A stretch of DNA of 43,395 nucleotides from positions 1 to 43,395 of IMG/VR virus record IMGVR_UViG_3300032309_003163; one strand, written 5' to 3'. The position numbers and the translations under genes were made by a program. The notes beneath the pieces were generated by a model. It was not told where the DNA came from. It did not search any database and saw only the letters and a program-made list of their open reading frames with translations. This document shows, piece by piece, positions 30,191 through 39,721 of the stretch. This DNA is from a virus. Positions within the stretch are counted from its first letter, which is position 1. Each line of letters starts with the position of its first letter.

Positions 30191-30976
30191 ATGGATAATT
30201 TTCAACGAATTCTGAATAGTTTTTCGATAAAAAAAACTTTAAACCCTAAAGTTTGGGAAAATCCCGATGACCCAGACAAGTCATCTATGGTACCAAAAGT
30301 TAGGAAGGCATTGATGCGCATTGCTGAAGAATTTATTGATTATTTAGGGGAAGACGTGTTTGTTGAGGATATTGTTTTGACAGGGTCTTTGGCAAATTTC
30401 AACTGGTCTGAGTTTTCAGATTTTGATTTACATGTAATTGTTGATTTACAACAATATGAGGACGAAGCCCCTTTGTACAAAGAATTATATAATTTAAAAA
30501 AACAAGTATTCAACGATAAACACGATATTAAGATTTTCGGTTATGATGTTGAATTGTATGCTCAAGATAACGAAGAACCTCATTTTGCCACAGGAGTATA
30601 TTCCGTTATGAATGATGAGTGGGTTACAAACCCAAAAAAATTCAAGAACGAGGTCGACAAAGCAGTTTTAGAAAAGAAGATTGAAAATTGGACAGAAAAA
30701 ATTGATAAAGTTTTGAGCTCCGAAGATAATTTAGAACTTATTGACTCAGTTAAGGAAAAATTAAAAGATTATAGAAAGTCTGGATTGGAAAAAGAAGGTG
30801 AACTTTCATATGAAAATTTAGTTTTTAAATTTCTAAGAAGGTCAGGACATATCGAAAAATTGTTTGATACTTCAAACAAAGCTTTTGACAAAGAACTTTC
30901 AGTTGAGAGAAAATTGGATGAGGAGCACAATTCCTTAATAAATGCCAATAATCGTATATTTATAAAGAAAAAATAA
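30191..30976 (+). CDS. Nucleotidyltransferase-fold protein
   Basis: The 261-residue product has the pol-beta-type nucleotidyltransferase signature LTGSLANFNWSEFSDFDLHV: Gly65-Ser66 and the acidic pair Asp77/Asp79, with a possible third acid in DVELY. The C-terminal half is helical and Lys/Glu-rich. Related proteins occur among virion-module genes of T4-like marine phages; their substrate is unknown. Antitoxin or tRNA-nucleotidyl functions are alternatives. It begins the late block that leads into head genes. Confidence 0.85.
   Translation: MDNFQRILNSFSIKKTLNPKVWENPDDPDKSSMVPKVRKALMRIAEEFIDYLGEDVFVEDIVLTGSLANFNWSEFSDFDLHVIVDLQQYEDEAPLYKELYNLKKQVFNDKHDIKIFGYDVELYAQDNEEPHFATGVYSVMNDEWVTNPKKFKNEVDKAVLEKKIENWTEKIDKVLSSEDNLELIDSVKEKLKDYRKSGLEKEGELSYENLVFKFLRRSGHIEKLFDTSNKAFDKELSVERKLDEEHNSLINANNRIFIKKK
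30957..30964 (+). promoter_or_regulatory. TATTTATA late-promoter-like octamer
   Basis: Lies in the last codons of the nucleotidyltransferase gene, 12 bases before the ATG at 30977. Confidence 0.5.
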
Positions 30977-31156
30977 ATGGCAGACGTTAATGTAAATGTG
31001 CAATATGCATATACAATTGGAATCTTAGGTAATTTCAGTGGTGGTACCGCTCCAGCAAGTGCTGTGGCTCCACATCCTGTTGCAGTTTCAGGTACTGATA
31101 CTGTAAATGACTTGAGTGCAATCGCATTGGGAGGGTTCCAAGGGCTAAACAACTAA
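30977..31156 (+). CDS. 59-residue protein of unknown function
   Basis: The frame begins MADVNVNVQYAYTIGILGNF, with an Ala/Pro/Ser-rich centre and an end GGFQGLNN. Its ATG follows the previous stop directly and a late-type octamer lies upstream. It is in the virion block, so a small structural or decoration protein is plausible. No family recognised. Confidence 0.65.
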   Translation: MADVNVNVQYAYTIGILGNFSGGTAPASAVAPHPVAVSGTDTVNDLSAIALGGFQGLNN

Positions 31157-31174
31157 AAATAAATAGATAGTAAT

Positions 31175-32410
31175 ATGGGAGATTTAAAACCACTTGGCAG
31201 TGAAAAATTAACTGGACAAGACAAATTAAAAAGAATTATGGAAATTGCTCGTTTCAACGAAGTTATTCCATCTAAAGTAAATGAAACGGCAAAATCAGAA
31301 TATTCCATTCCTTTGGCGGACGGTAACAAATATGAAATTGTTAAAGAAAGACAAGGTTATATTATCAAGAAAACAATTTCAGAATCTGAGACAGAATATA
31401 TTGAGCCAATGAAGAATAGAAAATATTATTCTTCTTATTCTCAAGCATTCAAAAGATTAAATTTAGTTGCGGGTGAACTGAACAGACTTAACGAAAACGA
31501 GGAAGGTACTTCCTTATACGGAGAACAAAAAAAGTTTGTTTTGAAAACTCCAAAACCAAAAGAGGAAGCGGCTCCAGCACCAATTGCTGAAGTTCCTGCC
31601 GCACCACCAGCTGTACCATCACCAGAATTACCACCATCACCTAATGCAGAAATGCCAATGGGAGATGAATCAATGGGATTAGATATGGGTGCAGAAGAAA
31701 TGGGTCCTGAAGGAGATGTTGAAGTTGATGCTGAAATGGATGTAGATATGGAAGCACCTGAAATGGGTGGAGAAGAAACTGTAACATTCAGAACAATCCA
31801 AAAACTTACAGGTAAATTAACTCAAAAAATTAGAACATTAGATAATCAAGAAGGTATGACTTCTGAAGATGTTAAGTACGTTATCAATATGGTATTATCA
31901 TCTTTAGACCTTAAGTCATTATCTGAAGAAGATAAGGAAGACATTTTGGCTAAATTTGAAGAAGATTCTGAAGACCTTGGAGGTGACGACATGGGTGGAG
32001 AAGATTTAACAGATGATAGTGAAGTTGAAGATATCCAAGCTGATATGGACATCCCTGTAGAAAGTGAGATGGAAGAGGGAGGTTATGGAAATGGTGCGAT
32101 TATAGATAGTATTTTTGCGGAATCACCGGTTGATAAGGTTATTTCAAAATATTTCGAAGTTAGTAAGAAAGAAATTTTAGAAAGCAAAGAAAAGAGGGCT
32201 AAAAAGAAACTTCAAATCGTTTCAGAAGTTAGAAAGCAAATGAAATCAATTATTAAGTTGACTGAAAGTGTTGAACAAGAATTGGCGGCTCAGAAGTTTT
32301 TAGAAGAAAATATCTCAGCTAAAATTATTGGAAAAACAAATAAGAAAAACTTAGTGTTTGAAAATAAAGGAAAAGAAGTAAAAATTTCACCTGAAGGATT
32401 ATTAGTATGA
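31175..32410 (+). CDS. Acidic virion-block protein with low-complexity middle
   Basis: The 411-residue product has a folded-looking N-terminus (about 1-110), a Pro/Ala-rich and then Met/Gly/Glu/Asp-rich low-complexity middle (about 125-200), and a helical, basic C-terminal third (KEILESKEKRAKKKLQIV). Short FAESP and LEEN segments could be prohead-protease sites, which in T4 follow an LxE or IxE rule. Its stop overlaps the next start (ATGA). A structural or scaffold-associated role is inferred from its position. Confidence 0.72.
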   Translation: MGDLKPLGSEKLTGQDKLKRIMEIARFNEVIPSKVNETAKSEYSIPLADGNKYEIVKERQGYIIKKTISESETEYIEPMKNRKYYSSYSQAFKRLNLVAGELNRLNENEEGTSLYGEQKKFVLKTPKPKEEAAPAPIAEVPAAPPAVPSPELPPSPNAEMPMGDESMGLDMGAEEMGPEGDVEVDAEMDVDMEAPEMGGEETVTFRTIQKLTGKLTQKIRTLDNQEGMTSEDVKYVINMVLSSLDLKSLSEEDKEDILAKFEEDSEDLGGDDMGGEDLTDDSEVEDIQADMDIPVESEMEEGGYGNGAIIDSIFAESPVDKVISKYFEVSKKEILESKEKRAKKKLQIVSEVRKQMKSIIKLTESVEQELAAQKFLEENISAKIIGKTNKKNLVFENKGKEVKISPEGLLV

Positions 32411-32802
32411 GTAAATTGATATACGTAAACGGTTTAGGACCCAATTATAAAGGGGACAATCTTTACGAGTTCATTTTCTCTGATAATCTTGATGTTTGGG
32501 GAGATTCTTGGGAAAGTAAACCGTCAAACGGTTATCCTAGTCCTCCTGAAATACAATATATTAAAAAAGTAGGAGTTCTGAGGAATACTGATGTTAAATT
32601 GGAATTGATTCAGAACTCCGATTTTTTTTGTATGATAGATGCGATGGATGATGTTGTTGCATTAGCCTGGGAAACAGACGAAAGCGAAAATCAAAAAAGA
32701 ATGGTTTTCAGATTCGGAGTGTCAGAACAAGAAATAAAAGACAAACTCTACGAAAGAGATTTGATATTAGAATTCGAAAAGAAAGTAGTTTATGAAAATT
32801 AA
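32407..32802 (+). CDS. Unknown conserved small protein
   Basis: The 131-residue product starts SKLIYVNGLGPNYKGDN, is rich in Asp, Glu and Trp, and looks like a compact alpha/beta domain. It overlaps its neighbours on both sides (4 and 11 bases), so it is made together with the virion-block proteins. No family recognised. Confidence 0.72.
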   Translation: MSKLIYVNGLGPNYKGDNLYEFIFSDNLDVWGDSWESKPSNGYPSPPEIQYIKKVGVLRNTDVKLELIQNSDFFCMIDAMDDVVALAWETDESENQKRMVFRFGVSEQEIKDKLYERDLILEFEKKVVYEN

Positions 32803-33721
32803 TAAAAAAGCCCTAGAACTGATTGAGAAGGGATTGTCATCGAATACTGTTAGTAAATTGACAGAATCACAAGTACAAATTCTTCATAGTAAATTATTCA
32901 TCTCAGAACAAGTTACTGAGGTACCCGCTAAAAAAATGTATAAGGTTGGACCCAAAGGAGGTAAAGTTGGTAATGTGATGATTGCTCAAGACCCCAACAC
33001 TAAAGAAGTTACGGTTACAGCGGAAGAAATCGAACTTGAAGAAGATGTTGAAGTGACTAGCGACCCAAATAAAGAAGTTGAAACACAAGACCCAAAACAA
33101 GTTGGGCCATCATCAGATGACGGATTCGGTGACGAGACAGATGGAATGGGTATGTTTGAAGGAAAAGAAAAAAACAAACCAAATCCATGGGCTATTTGTC
33201 ATTCTCAAGTAGGTCCGAAGAAATCAAGAAAATGGGAAAGATGTGTAAAAGAAGTTAAGAAACAGTTGGGAGAAGGGAAAAATCCTGTATCTTTGTATCT
33301 CGAATCTCAAATTATAAAAATAGTGGAAAAAAACTTACCTCCAAGAATTACTAAAGGTGATTTAATAAAACATTTGGTAGAAAGCGGTCCATCAATTGCA
33401 CCATCGAAACCAAAAACAAAACCAACAACAAAACCTAGTACTAAACCACAAAGGCCTGCACATCCAGGTAAGAATCCAAACCCTGGTGAACAACCAGCCC
33501 CCAAGGCTAAAAGAGACATGGGAGAACAAGGACCAGCAACCGCACCTACAAAACCTGTGACAAAACCAACAACAAAACCTGGTACTAAACCCCAAAGACC
33601 CGCACACCCTGGTAAGAATCCAAACCCTGGTGAACAACCAGCTCCTAAGGCTAAGAAAGTTTCAGCTGAAGATGCTAAAGATAAAGTGATTGATGTAATT
33701 TTAAACTTATTGAAAAAATAG
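32792..33721 (+). CDS. Virion-block protein with NPWAIC motif and duplicated Pro/Lys-rich tail
   Basis: The 309-residue product has a central motif NKPNPWAICHSQVG followed by KKSRKWERCVKEVKK, a Cys-pair pattern I know from proteins of marine T4-like phages. From about residue 208 it has two nearly identical Pro/Lys/Thr-rich segments (APKAK at each end), encoded by a direct repeat 144 bp apart. The tail looks disordered and basic, and may bind DNA or other virion parts. It overlaps the preceding gene by 11 bases. Confidence 0.75.
   Translation: MKINKKALELIEKGLSSNTVSKLTESQVQILHSKLFISEQVTEVPAKKMYKVGPKGGKVGNVMIAQDPNTKEVTVTAEEIELEEDVEVTSDPNKEVETQDPKQVGPSSDDGFGDETDGMGMFEGKEKNKPNPWAICHSQVGPKKSRKWERCVKEVKKQLGEGKNPVSLYLESQIIKIVEKNLPPRITKGDLIKHLVESGPSIAPSKPKTKPTTKPSTKPQRPAHPGKNPNPGEQPAPKAKRDMGEQGPATAPTKPVTKPTTKPGTKPQRPAHPGKNPNPGEQPAPKAKKVSAEDAKDKVIDVILNLLKK
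33417..33654 (+). repeat. Two-copy direct repeat inside gene 32792-33721
   Basis: Copies at about 33417-33510 and 33561-33654 (94 bases each, offset 144) encode TTKPxTKPQRPAHPGKNPNP and GEQPAPKAK with a few silent and one coding difference. Confidence 0.85.
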
Positions 33722-33722
33722 A

Positions 33723-35066
33723 ATGGCAAAGATTAAAGAACAAATAGATTACGGGAACAGACCTGAAAGAATGGACCCAAATTTGGAGAGAAAATTAGCA
33801 AGTCCTGAGGGTTTGTATTCTCAAAATCCTGCGATGAAAAAAGGTGCTCAAGATGTACAAAGATTGGTAAGTTCGAGATTTGGTAAAGTTGCCGACAAGT
33901 TGAAAGACGTGACAGGAATTCAAGACATCAGTTCTAAACAAGTTCAAGGTATGATATATCAGGAAATGATGAATAAACTACCATCAATAATGAGAATCGA
34001 AGCCGCGCATAGAGAGGAGTTAGAAGAGTTAGCGAAAGAGGCGTCTCTCGAAGAAACAGAAATCCCTGAGGATTGGTTTGAAATCGAAGCTAGATTAAAT
34101 AGACAAGGTATTGATACTTCAGACTTCAGATATCAAGAAGAAAAACCTGAAGATGAAGACGAAGAAGAAAAAGATGAAATGCCGGAAATTCCATCTTTTG
34201 ACGTTGAGGATTTGACCGATGAAGAAGTTTTAGAATTAGAAAAACATAAAAGAAATATAATAAATGCGATTATACAGGGAGCGGCAAAGAAAGGACATTA
34301 TATTTTCCAAAAACCTGAAATCAAAGCCAGATTAGATGCGATTAATCCTTCATTATATAGGGATTATTTAGGAATCATGGCAATCAATGATTTTTTATAC
34401 TTCAGTATGGAACAGATGATTGAAATGATGAGTCAAACAGGACAAGGTGTTGCAGGTAAGGTTAAATTAGAAAATAACGATGAAGGTGACGAAGGAGGAG
34501 AAGAAGAGGGTGAAGAGAAACCCGATACCAAAATTGTTGCAGACGGAATGATTTTCCCAATTCTTTGTCATGAAATTATTAAAGGTTTGGAAGAATCTAA
34601 AGGTAGATACGGACTTCCACAAGATGCTGGACTCAGACAAAAGGTTCAAGGACAAGTGGATTTATTATCTAACGAACCAATGCAACTTAGAATTGGACCT
34701 GAAATAGTTGAAAAAATTAGATTTGCATTACCTGATGAAATGTATTCAGAGGGAAACAAAGGACTAATAAACTGGTTTCATACAGTACTATACCAAATAC
34801 CTGCTAAAGAGTTTTTAGAAATAATCGGACTTGCTATCTCTGAAGACGAATCAAAAGTTGGAAAAGCGACCGCAAGATTCGAAGAGATTATGAGAGAAGC
34901 TAAGACACTTAAACAAGAGTATGACGATTATAAGTCAAATAACGATAAAGAAGAAATGGATGATTTCTTAGGTAGTTTAGGTGATGATTCTGAAGATGAT
35001 GATGATGATGATGATGAAGGACTCGATGATTTCTTAGGAGGTTTAGGTATATCGAGACCGAAATAA
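33723..35066 (+). CDS. Unknown acidic protein before the terminase
   Basis: The 447-residue product is helical and acidic, with a Glu/Asp-rich linker near 140-165 and another near 252-268, and a C-terminal poly-Asp run (DDSEDDDDDDDEG) flanked by two DDFLGxLG motifs. It lies one base after the previous gene and 10 bases before the terminase gene. Position is where a small terminase or head-completion factor could be, but length and composition do not identify one. Confidence 0.72.
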   Translation: MAKIKEQIDYGNRPERMDPNLERKLASPEGLYSQNPAMKKGAQDVQRLVSSRFGKVADKLKDVTGIQDISSKQVQGMIYQEMMNKLPSIMRIEAAHREELEELAKEASLEETEIPEDWFEIEARLNRQGIDTSDFRYQEEKPEDEDEEEKDEMPEIPSFDVEDLTDEEVLELEKHKRNIINAIIQGAAKKGHYIFQKPEIKARLDAINPSLYRDYLGIMAINDFLYFSMEQMIEMMSQTGQGVAGKVKLENNDEGDEGGEEEGEEKPDTKIVADGMIFPILCHEIIKGLEESKGRYGLPQDAGLRQKVQGQVDLLSNEPMQLRIGPEIVEKIRFALPDEMYSEGNKGLINWFHTVLYQIPAKEFLEIIGLAISEDESKVGKATARFEEIMREAKTLKQEYDDYKSNNDKEEMDDFLGSLGDDSEDDDDDDDEGLDDFLGGLGISRPK

Positions 35067-35076
35067 TAGAAAATGT

Positions 35077-36837
35077 GTGACTAAAGAACAATTAATTATA
35101 GAATATACGAAGTGTATGAGGAGTACTCCTTACGCACTTCGTACTTATTTACAAACATACGACAACACTGTTTCCAAGTATGTTCCGTTGGATTTATTTC
35201 CTGACCAAGTTTCCTTATTAGATGATTACGAAAAGTTTAATGAAAACATTGCCTTGAAATATCGTCAAGCGGGTGTTTCAACTGTAACTGCCGCTTGGGC
35301 CTCAAAAAAACTTGCATTTGCAAGAAAAGAAAAACCTGAGAAAATTCTAATCATTGCCAACAAGTTAGATACATCTATGGAGATGGCAAACAAGGTTAGA
35401 AGTTTTACCGAGCAGTGGCCTGACTGGGTTGGAATTGGGTTCTCCGCAGAAAAAAACTCACAAAGACATTTCAAACTTAATAACGGATGTGAAGTAAAAG
35501 CGGTTGCAACCTCTAAAGATGCCTTGAGAGGTTATACCCCAACCATTCTTATTTTTGATGAGGCGGCGTTCATTGAGGCTGACGGAGATTTCTGGTCAGC
35601 GTGTATGGCCTCACTTTCTACGGGTGGTAAGGTTATTGTTGTATCAACCCCAAACGGATACGACCCAATCTATTATGAAATTTACGACCAAGCTTTAAGA
35701 GGTATGAATGATTTCAAAATATCTGAGATGTTTTGGTATCGAGACCCTCGTTATACAAAAGACCTATACATGGTAAAAACAAATGACTTAGTTCATTACC
35801 TTTTAAATAGAGAGGATTACCCTGTAGACGTACTGATTGACTTGTCTATGGATAATCCATATGAAAGAGACCATTCAATAGTTAAGGATTATGTGGAACA
35901 GGGATACAAACCATGTTCTTCGTGGTTTGAGGGGATGGTTAAAAAATTAAAATACGATAGACGTAAGGTTGCTCAGGAATTGGAATGTAACTTTTTGGGT
36001 TCAGGGGATAACGTATTTGATTCTGAGTTAATGCAGAATATTGCCAAAAATCAACTAAGAACCCCTCAAGCAAAATTGATGGGTAACGCTCTATGGATTT
36101 TCAAAGAACCTGTAAACGGACACAAATATGTAATGGGTGTTGACGTTTCGAGAGGAGATTCAGAAGATTTTTCATCCATACAAATTATTGATTTTGATGA
36201 GAGGGAACAAGTTTTTGAATACGTTGGAAAAATACCACCAGACGTTTTGGCGGAAATTGCTTATAAATGGGGTTCTATGTATAATGCGTATTGTGTTATA
36301 GACATTACAGGTGGTATGGGAGTTTCTACTGCAAGAAAAATGCAAGAACTACAATATCAAGGTGGTTTCTATGTTGACGGTGTTGATACCACAAACAAAT
36401 GGAAGTACGACCCAAAAATGAATGAGAAAATTCCTGGTATAAATTTTAACTCAAAAAGAGTTCAAATTATTGCCTCGTTTGAAGAAGCTGTCAGACACGG
36501 GTTCAAAATATACTCACACAGAACCTATAATGAGATGAATACGTTTATTTACGTTAACGGAAGACCTGACCATCAAAAAGGACAACACGATGATTGTATC
36601 ATGGGAATGTCTATGGCAATTTACGTTGCTGAGAAATCTTTCCAATCGTTAACAAAGGTTGTTAATCACACAAAGGCAATGTTGAATTCATGGTCAACAG
36701 TTATGAGTGAAAATAAGAATACTTCGGACTTTTTCAATCCAATGGTTCCTCAAATGGGAAGAGACCCCAACTTAATGAACAACGGGGCGTCTAAAGCCGA
36801 TTACCAAAAATATGGGTGGTTATTTGGTGCCAAATAA
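35077..36837 (+). CDS. Terminase large subunit (gp17-type)
   Basis: The 586-residue product is the packaging motor ATPase-nuclease. ATPase: YRQAGVST (62-69) at the Walker A position and ILIFDEAA (Asp161, Glu162) as Walker B with catalytic Glu, then VVSTPNG as coupling motif. Nuclease (RNase H fold): GVDVSRGDSED (Asp356), VIDITGG (Asp409) and HDDC (Asp505/506). It starts at GTG 35077: the nearby ATG at 35073 hits a stop after three codons. Start by GTG may lower expression. It pumps DNA through the portal encoded next. Confidence 0.95.
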   Translation: MTKEQLIIEYTKCMRSTPYALRTYLQTYDNTVSKYVPLDLFPDQVSLLDDYEKFNENIALKYRQAGVSTVTAAWASKKLAFARKEKPEKILIIANKLDTSMEMANKVRSFTEQWPDWVGIGFSAEKNSQRHFKLNNGCEVKAVATSKDALRGYTPTILIFDEAAFIEADGDFWSACMASLSTGGKVIVVSTPNGYDPIYYEIYDQALRGMNDFKISEMFWYRDPRYTKDLYMVKTNDLVHYLLNREDYPVDVLIDLSMDNPYERDHSIVKDYVEQGYKPCSSWFEGMVKKLKYDRRKVAQELECNFLGSGDNVFDSELMQNIAKNQLRTPQAKLMGNALWIFKEPVNGHKYVMGVDVSRGDSEDFSSIQIIDFDEREQVFEYVGKIPPDVLAEIAYKWGSMYNAYCVIDITGGMGVSTARKMQELQYQGGFYVDGVDTTNKWKYDPKMNEKIPGINFNSKRVQIIASFEEAVRHGFKIYSHRTYNEMNTFIYVNGRPDHQKGQHDDCIMGMSMAIYVAEKSFQSLTKVVNHTKAMLNSWSTVMSENKNTSDFFNPMVPQMGRDPNLMNNGASKADYQKYGWLFGAK

Positions 36838-36838
36838 C

Positions 36839-36846
36839 TATTTATA
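36839..36846 (+). promoter_or_regulatory. TATTTATA late-promoter-like octamer
   Basis: Directly after the terminase stop and 28 bases before the portal ATG. Confidence 0.5.
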
Positions 36847-36874
36847 TTATCAAGGTAATAAGTAAACTTATAAT

Positions 36875-38719
36875 ATGGCAGAACAAAACATGACGGTTTG
36901 GCAACGACTGTCACAAACATTTGGACCGAATTCACTTTTAAATCAAGATTATCCAACATTTAAGTTTGATAAAAAGGAACTTTTACGCACAAAAAGCAGA
37001 GAAGAATACGAAAAAGAAAAACTCCAAGCACAGCAAACTTATTACTTAACTAATCAATGGGCCAAGGTTGAGAATAATATGTATTCTCAAGCAATCTATT
37101 ATGAACCAACAAGGTTATCGGCACAGTATGATTATGAATCAATGGAGTATACTCCTGAGATTTCCGCGGCGTTAGACATCTACGCAGAAGAATCTACAAC
37201 AACGAATGAGGATGGATTCATTCTTCAGATTTATTCTGAATCAAAAAGAATTAAAGGGGTCTTAGCGGACCTATTTAATAACGCCTTAGATATCAATACC
37301 AATTTACCGATGTGGACAAGAAACACATGTAAATATGGTGATAACTTTGTATACCTGAAATTAGACCCTGAAAAAGGAATTGTTGGAGTGCAACAATTAC
37401 CTACTATTGAAATTGAAAGACATGAGGTTGGAGCAAGTGGTAAAATTTCAACAGATGTAAAACAAGAAGTCGATAAAGACAGAAAAGCCCTACACTTCAC
37501 TTGGAAAAATAAAAACATGGAATTCCAATCTTGGGAGATGGCTCACTTTAGATTATTGGGTGACGACAGAAAACTTCCTTATGGTACTTCTATGTTGGAA
37601 AAAGCAAGAAGAATTTGGAAACAATTATTACTATCAGAAGATGCGATGTTAATTTATCGTACATCAAGAGCACCTGAAAGAAGAATGTTTAAAGTGTTTG
37701 TTGGAAACATGAATGATGATGATGTTGAAGCATACGTACAACGTGTTGCCAACAAATTCAAAAGAGAACAAATTGTCGATAGTAAAACAGGTAACGTAGA
37801 TATGAGATTCAACCAAATGGCGGTTGACCAAGATTATTTTATTCCTGTACGTGACCCTGCGGCACCAGACCCAATCACAACACTACCAGGTGCAACAAAC
37901 CTATCAGAAATTGCCGATATTGAATATATCCAAAAGAAACTATTGACCGCACTTCGTGTACCTAAAGCTTTCTTAGGATTTGAAGAAGTTGTTGGTGATG
38001 GCAAAAACTTAGCATTACAAGATATCCGTTTTGCTCGTACGATTAACAGAATCCAAAAGAGTATGTTAGCTGAGTTAAACAAGATTGCCATTGTTCACTT
38101 ATTCTTATTAGGATTTGAAGACGAGTTATCAAACTTTACTATAGGATTAACAAATCCATCCACTCAAGCGGATTTATTGAAGATTGACGTTTGGAAAGAA
38201 AAAGTATTACTTTACAAAGATTTAGTTGCAGACCCTGGAAATGGTATTCAAGCGACCTCATCTACTTGGGCTAAAAAACATATATTCGGATGGTCTGACG
38301 AAGAAGTTCGTTTGGATTTACAACAACAAAGAGTTGAACGTGCTGTGGGTGAAGAACTTAAGGCAACTCCAACAGTTATTACTAAGACAGGTTTATTCGA
38401 TAACATCGATAAACTTTATGGTAGTATGACAGGAGCAACACCAGCAGCAGGAGCGGCAACAACTCCTGATGGAGGAGAAGAATTGGCTCCACCACCAATG
38501 CCAGCGGGAGGTGAAGTACCAGGTGGAGAACCTGAGTTAGCTCCACCAGCAGAGGCTCCACCAGCGGGAGGTGAAGTAACACCAGAATCAAAAATGAAAG
38601 ACCTTAATATTTTAGTCGAAAATAATCTAATTGAGGGGGCGGAAATGATTAACTTGGGTCAAGCACAAGATTCTTTAGGAGAAATTTCAAAAGAATTGGA
38701 TAAGTTACTAAACTCATAA
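36875..38719 (+). CDS. Portal vertex protein (gp20-type)
   Basis: The 614-residue product is a T4-type portal: YTPEISAALDIYAEES, NTCKYGDNFVYLKLD, FRLLGDDRKLPYGTSMLE, YRTSRAPERRMFKVFVGN and KAFLGFEEVVGDGKNLALQD are typical blocks. Twelve copies form the DNA channel and nucleate head assembly. The C-terminus (from about 525) is an Ala/Pro/Gly-rich low-complexity extension with repeated PPAxAPPAGGEV-like units, followed by a short helical end. It lies between terminase and the head-protease region, the classic T4 order. Confidence 0.95.
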   Translation: MAEQNMTVWQRLSQTFGPNSLLNQDYPTFKFDKKELLRTKSREEYEKEKLQAQQTYYLTNQWAKVENNMYSQAIYYEPTRLSAQYDYESMEYTPEISAALDIYAEESTTTNEDGFILQIYSESKRIKGVLADLFNNALDINTNLPMWTRNTCKYGDNFVYLKLDPEKGIVGVQQLPTIEIERHEVGASGKISTDVKQEVDKDRKALHFTWKNKNMEFQSWEMAHFRLLGDDRKLPYGTSMLEKARRIWKQLLLSEDAMLIYRTSRAPERRMFKVFVGNMNDDDVEAYVQRVANKFKREQIVDSKTGNVDMRFNQMAVDQDYFIPVRDPAAPDPITTLPGATNLSEIADIEYIQKKLLTALRVPKAFLGFEEVVGDGKNLALQDIRFARTINRIQKSMLAELNKIAIVHLFLLGFEDELSNFTIGLTNPSTQADLLKIDVWKEKVLLYKDLVADPGNGIQATSSTWAKKHIFGWSDEEVRLDLQQQRVERAVGEELKATPTVITKTGLFDNIDKLYGSMTGATPAAGAATTPDGGEELAPPPMPAGGEVPGGEPELAPPAEAPPAGGEVTPESKMKDLNILVENNLIEGAEMINLGQAQDSLGEISKELDKLLNS

Positions 38720-38727
38720 TATTTATT
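38720..38727 (+). promoter_or_regulatory. TATTTATT late-promoter-like octamer
   Basis: Starts just after the portal stop, 13 bases before the ATG at 38741. Confidence 0.45.
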
Positions 38728-38740
38728 TGAAAAGAACAAA

Positions 38741-39439
38741 ATGACCTTCGGAGCCGTAAAATCCCTTATCGAGAAAAACCTTTTGGAATCCTACAAGGAT
38801 GAAAAAGAATTCAAGAAAACATTGAGAGAATTCAAACACAATGTTTTAAGTAATAAATCTATGTCTAAGGCATATGCCATTTATGACCAATTAAGCTCTC
38901 CACAAGGATTAACGGAACAGGATGCGAAATATTTCATTGAAGAAGGTGTAAATCTTTTAAATAAGATTTTACCAAGTTTCAAAATGCCAACGAATGTTTC
39001 CGAAAATACTGAAAACAAATATTCTGACATTGATACTTTAGTGTATAATCAAAAAGTTGATTTGGTAGAAAGAGTAAAAGCCAAGAAAAATATTCTACAG
39101 ATTATTACTTCTGAAAAAGAATCAATCAAAGAAAGTGTTAATATCCCAATCAGTTCAATGGTTGCGGTTGCAAACCAAACAATTAGAAATTATATTCAAA
39201 CTTTAGATGAAAACACTAAAAAAGAATTTTTTCAAATAGTTTCTGAAGATACAAGTGTGTTGGAAACAAAGTTTGAAACAATTCGTGAAAGTGCAATATC
39301 AAAACTCAAAGGTATTTTAGACAAAGAAGATGCACAAGATATGAAATCCAGAATTTCTGAAACTATAGATAAGATTAAAATTGAAAAGTTTGACCAACTA
39401 AACTTTTTGAAATTGAAGAATTTAGAGGAATCAATTTGA
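38741..39439 (+). CDS. Unknown helical head-module protein
   Basis: The 232-residue product begins MTFGAVKSLIEKNLLESYKD and is almost wholly helical and charged, ending KLKNLEESI. It lies between portal and prohead-protease genes, where related phages carry a similar-sized helical protein of unknown role. It may be a head-core or scaffold component. Its last 9 bases overlap the end of the opposite-strand bS21 gene. Confidence 0.75.
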   Translation: MTFGAVKSLIEKNLLESYKDEKEFKKTLREFKHNVLSNKSMSKAYAIYDQLSSPQGLTEQDAKYFIEEGVNLLNKILPSFKMPTNVSENTENKYSDIDTLVYNQKVDLVERVKAKKNILQIITSEKESIKESVNIPISSMVAVANQTIRNYIQTLDENTKKEFFQIVSEDTSVLETKFETIRESAISKLKGILDKEDAQDMKSRISETIDKIKIEKFDQLNFLKLKNLEESI

Positions 39440-39622
39440 TTGGTCTTTCATTCTTTGAATATACTTAGCCTTCAAAATCTGTTTTCTTCTTAGTACAGAT
39501 TTTTTTGTATATTCTTTTTTCTCAAACAACTTTTGTGTTTGTTTAGTTTTGATTACTTTTGATTTTAGGGTTTTAAGTGCTTTTTCAATATTATCCCCGT
39601 TATTGATTTTTATTATTATCAT
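39431..39622 (-). CDS. rpsU: Ribosomal protein bS21 homolog
   Basis: The 63-residue product matches bS21 in length and pattern: start IIIKINNGDNIEKALKTLKSK, then a central KTKQTQKLFEKKEYTKKSV and the helix RRKQILKAKYIQRMKDQ. The spacing fits Bacteroidota bS21. It binds the small ribosomal subunit near the 16S 3' end. In Flavobacterium, bS21 helps hide the anti-Shine-Dalgarno sequence, so a phage copy could change which mRNAs start translation. It is the only minus-strand gene in the head module, with convergent overlap to its neighbour. No Shine-Dalgarno sequence precedes it. Confidence 0.85.
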   Translation of the reverse strand: MIIIKINNGDNIEKALKTLKSKVIKTKQTQKLFEKKEYTKKSVLRRKQILKAKYIQRMKDQSN

Positions 39623-39721
39623 ATATTACAAATATCTTACAACTAAAAAAAATTTTGACATTTAGGTTTATATGTTCTATTTTTTGTATAAGAAAAATAA
39701 ACTTACATAATATGAAAATTA

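Noticed and set aside
31846-33729. Ser- and Pro/Gly-rich minus-strand frames opposite the virion block
   Set aside because: They are complementary shadows of low-complexity plus-strand genes that have tight operon spacing and conserved motifs.
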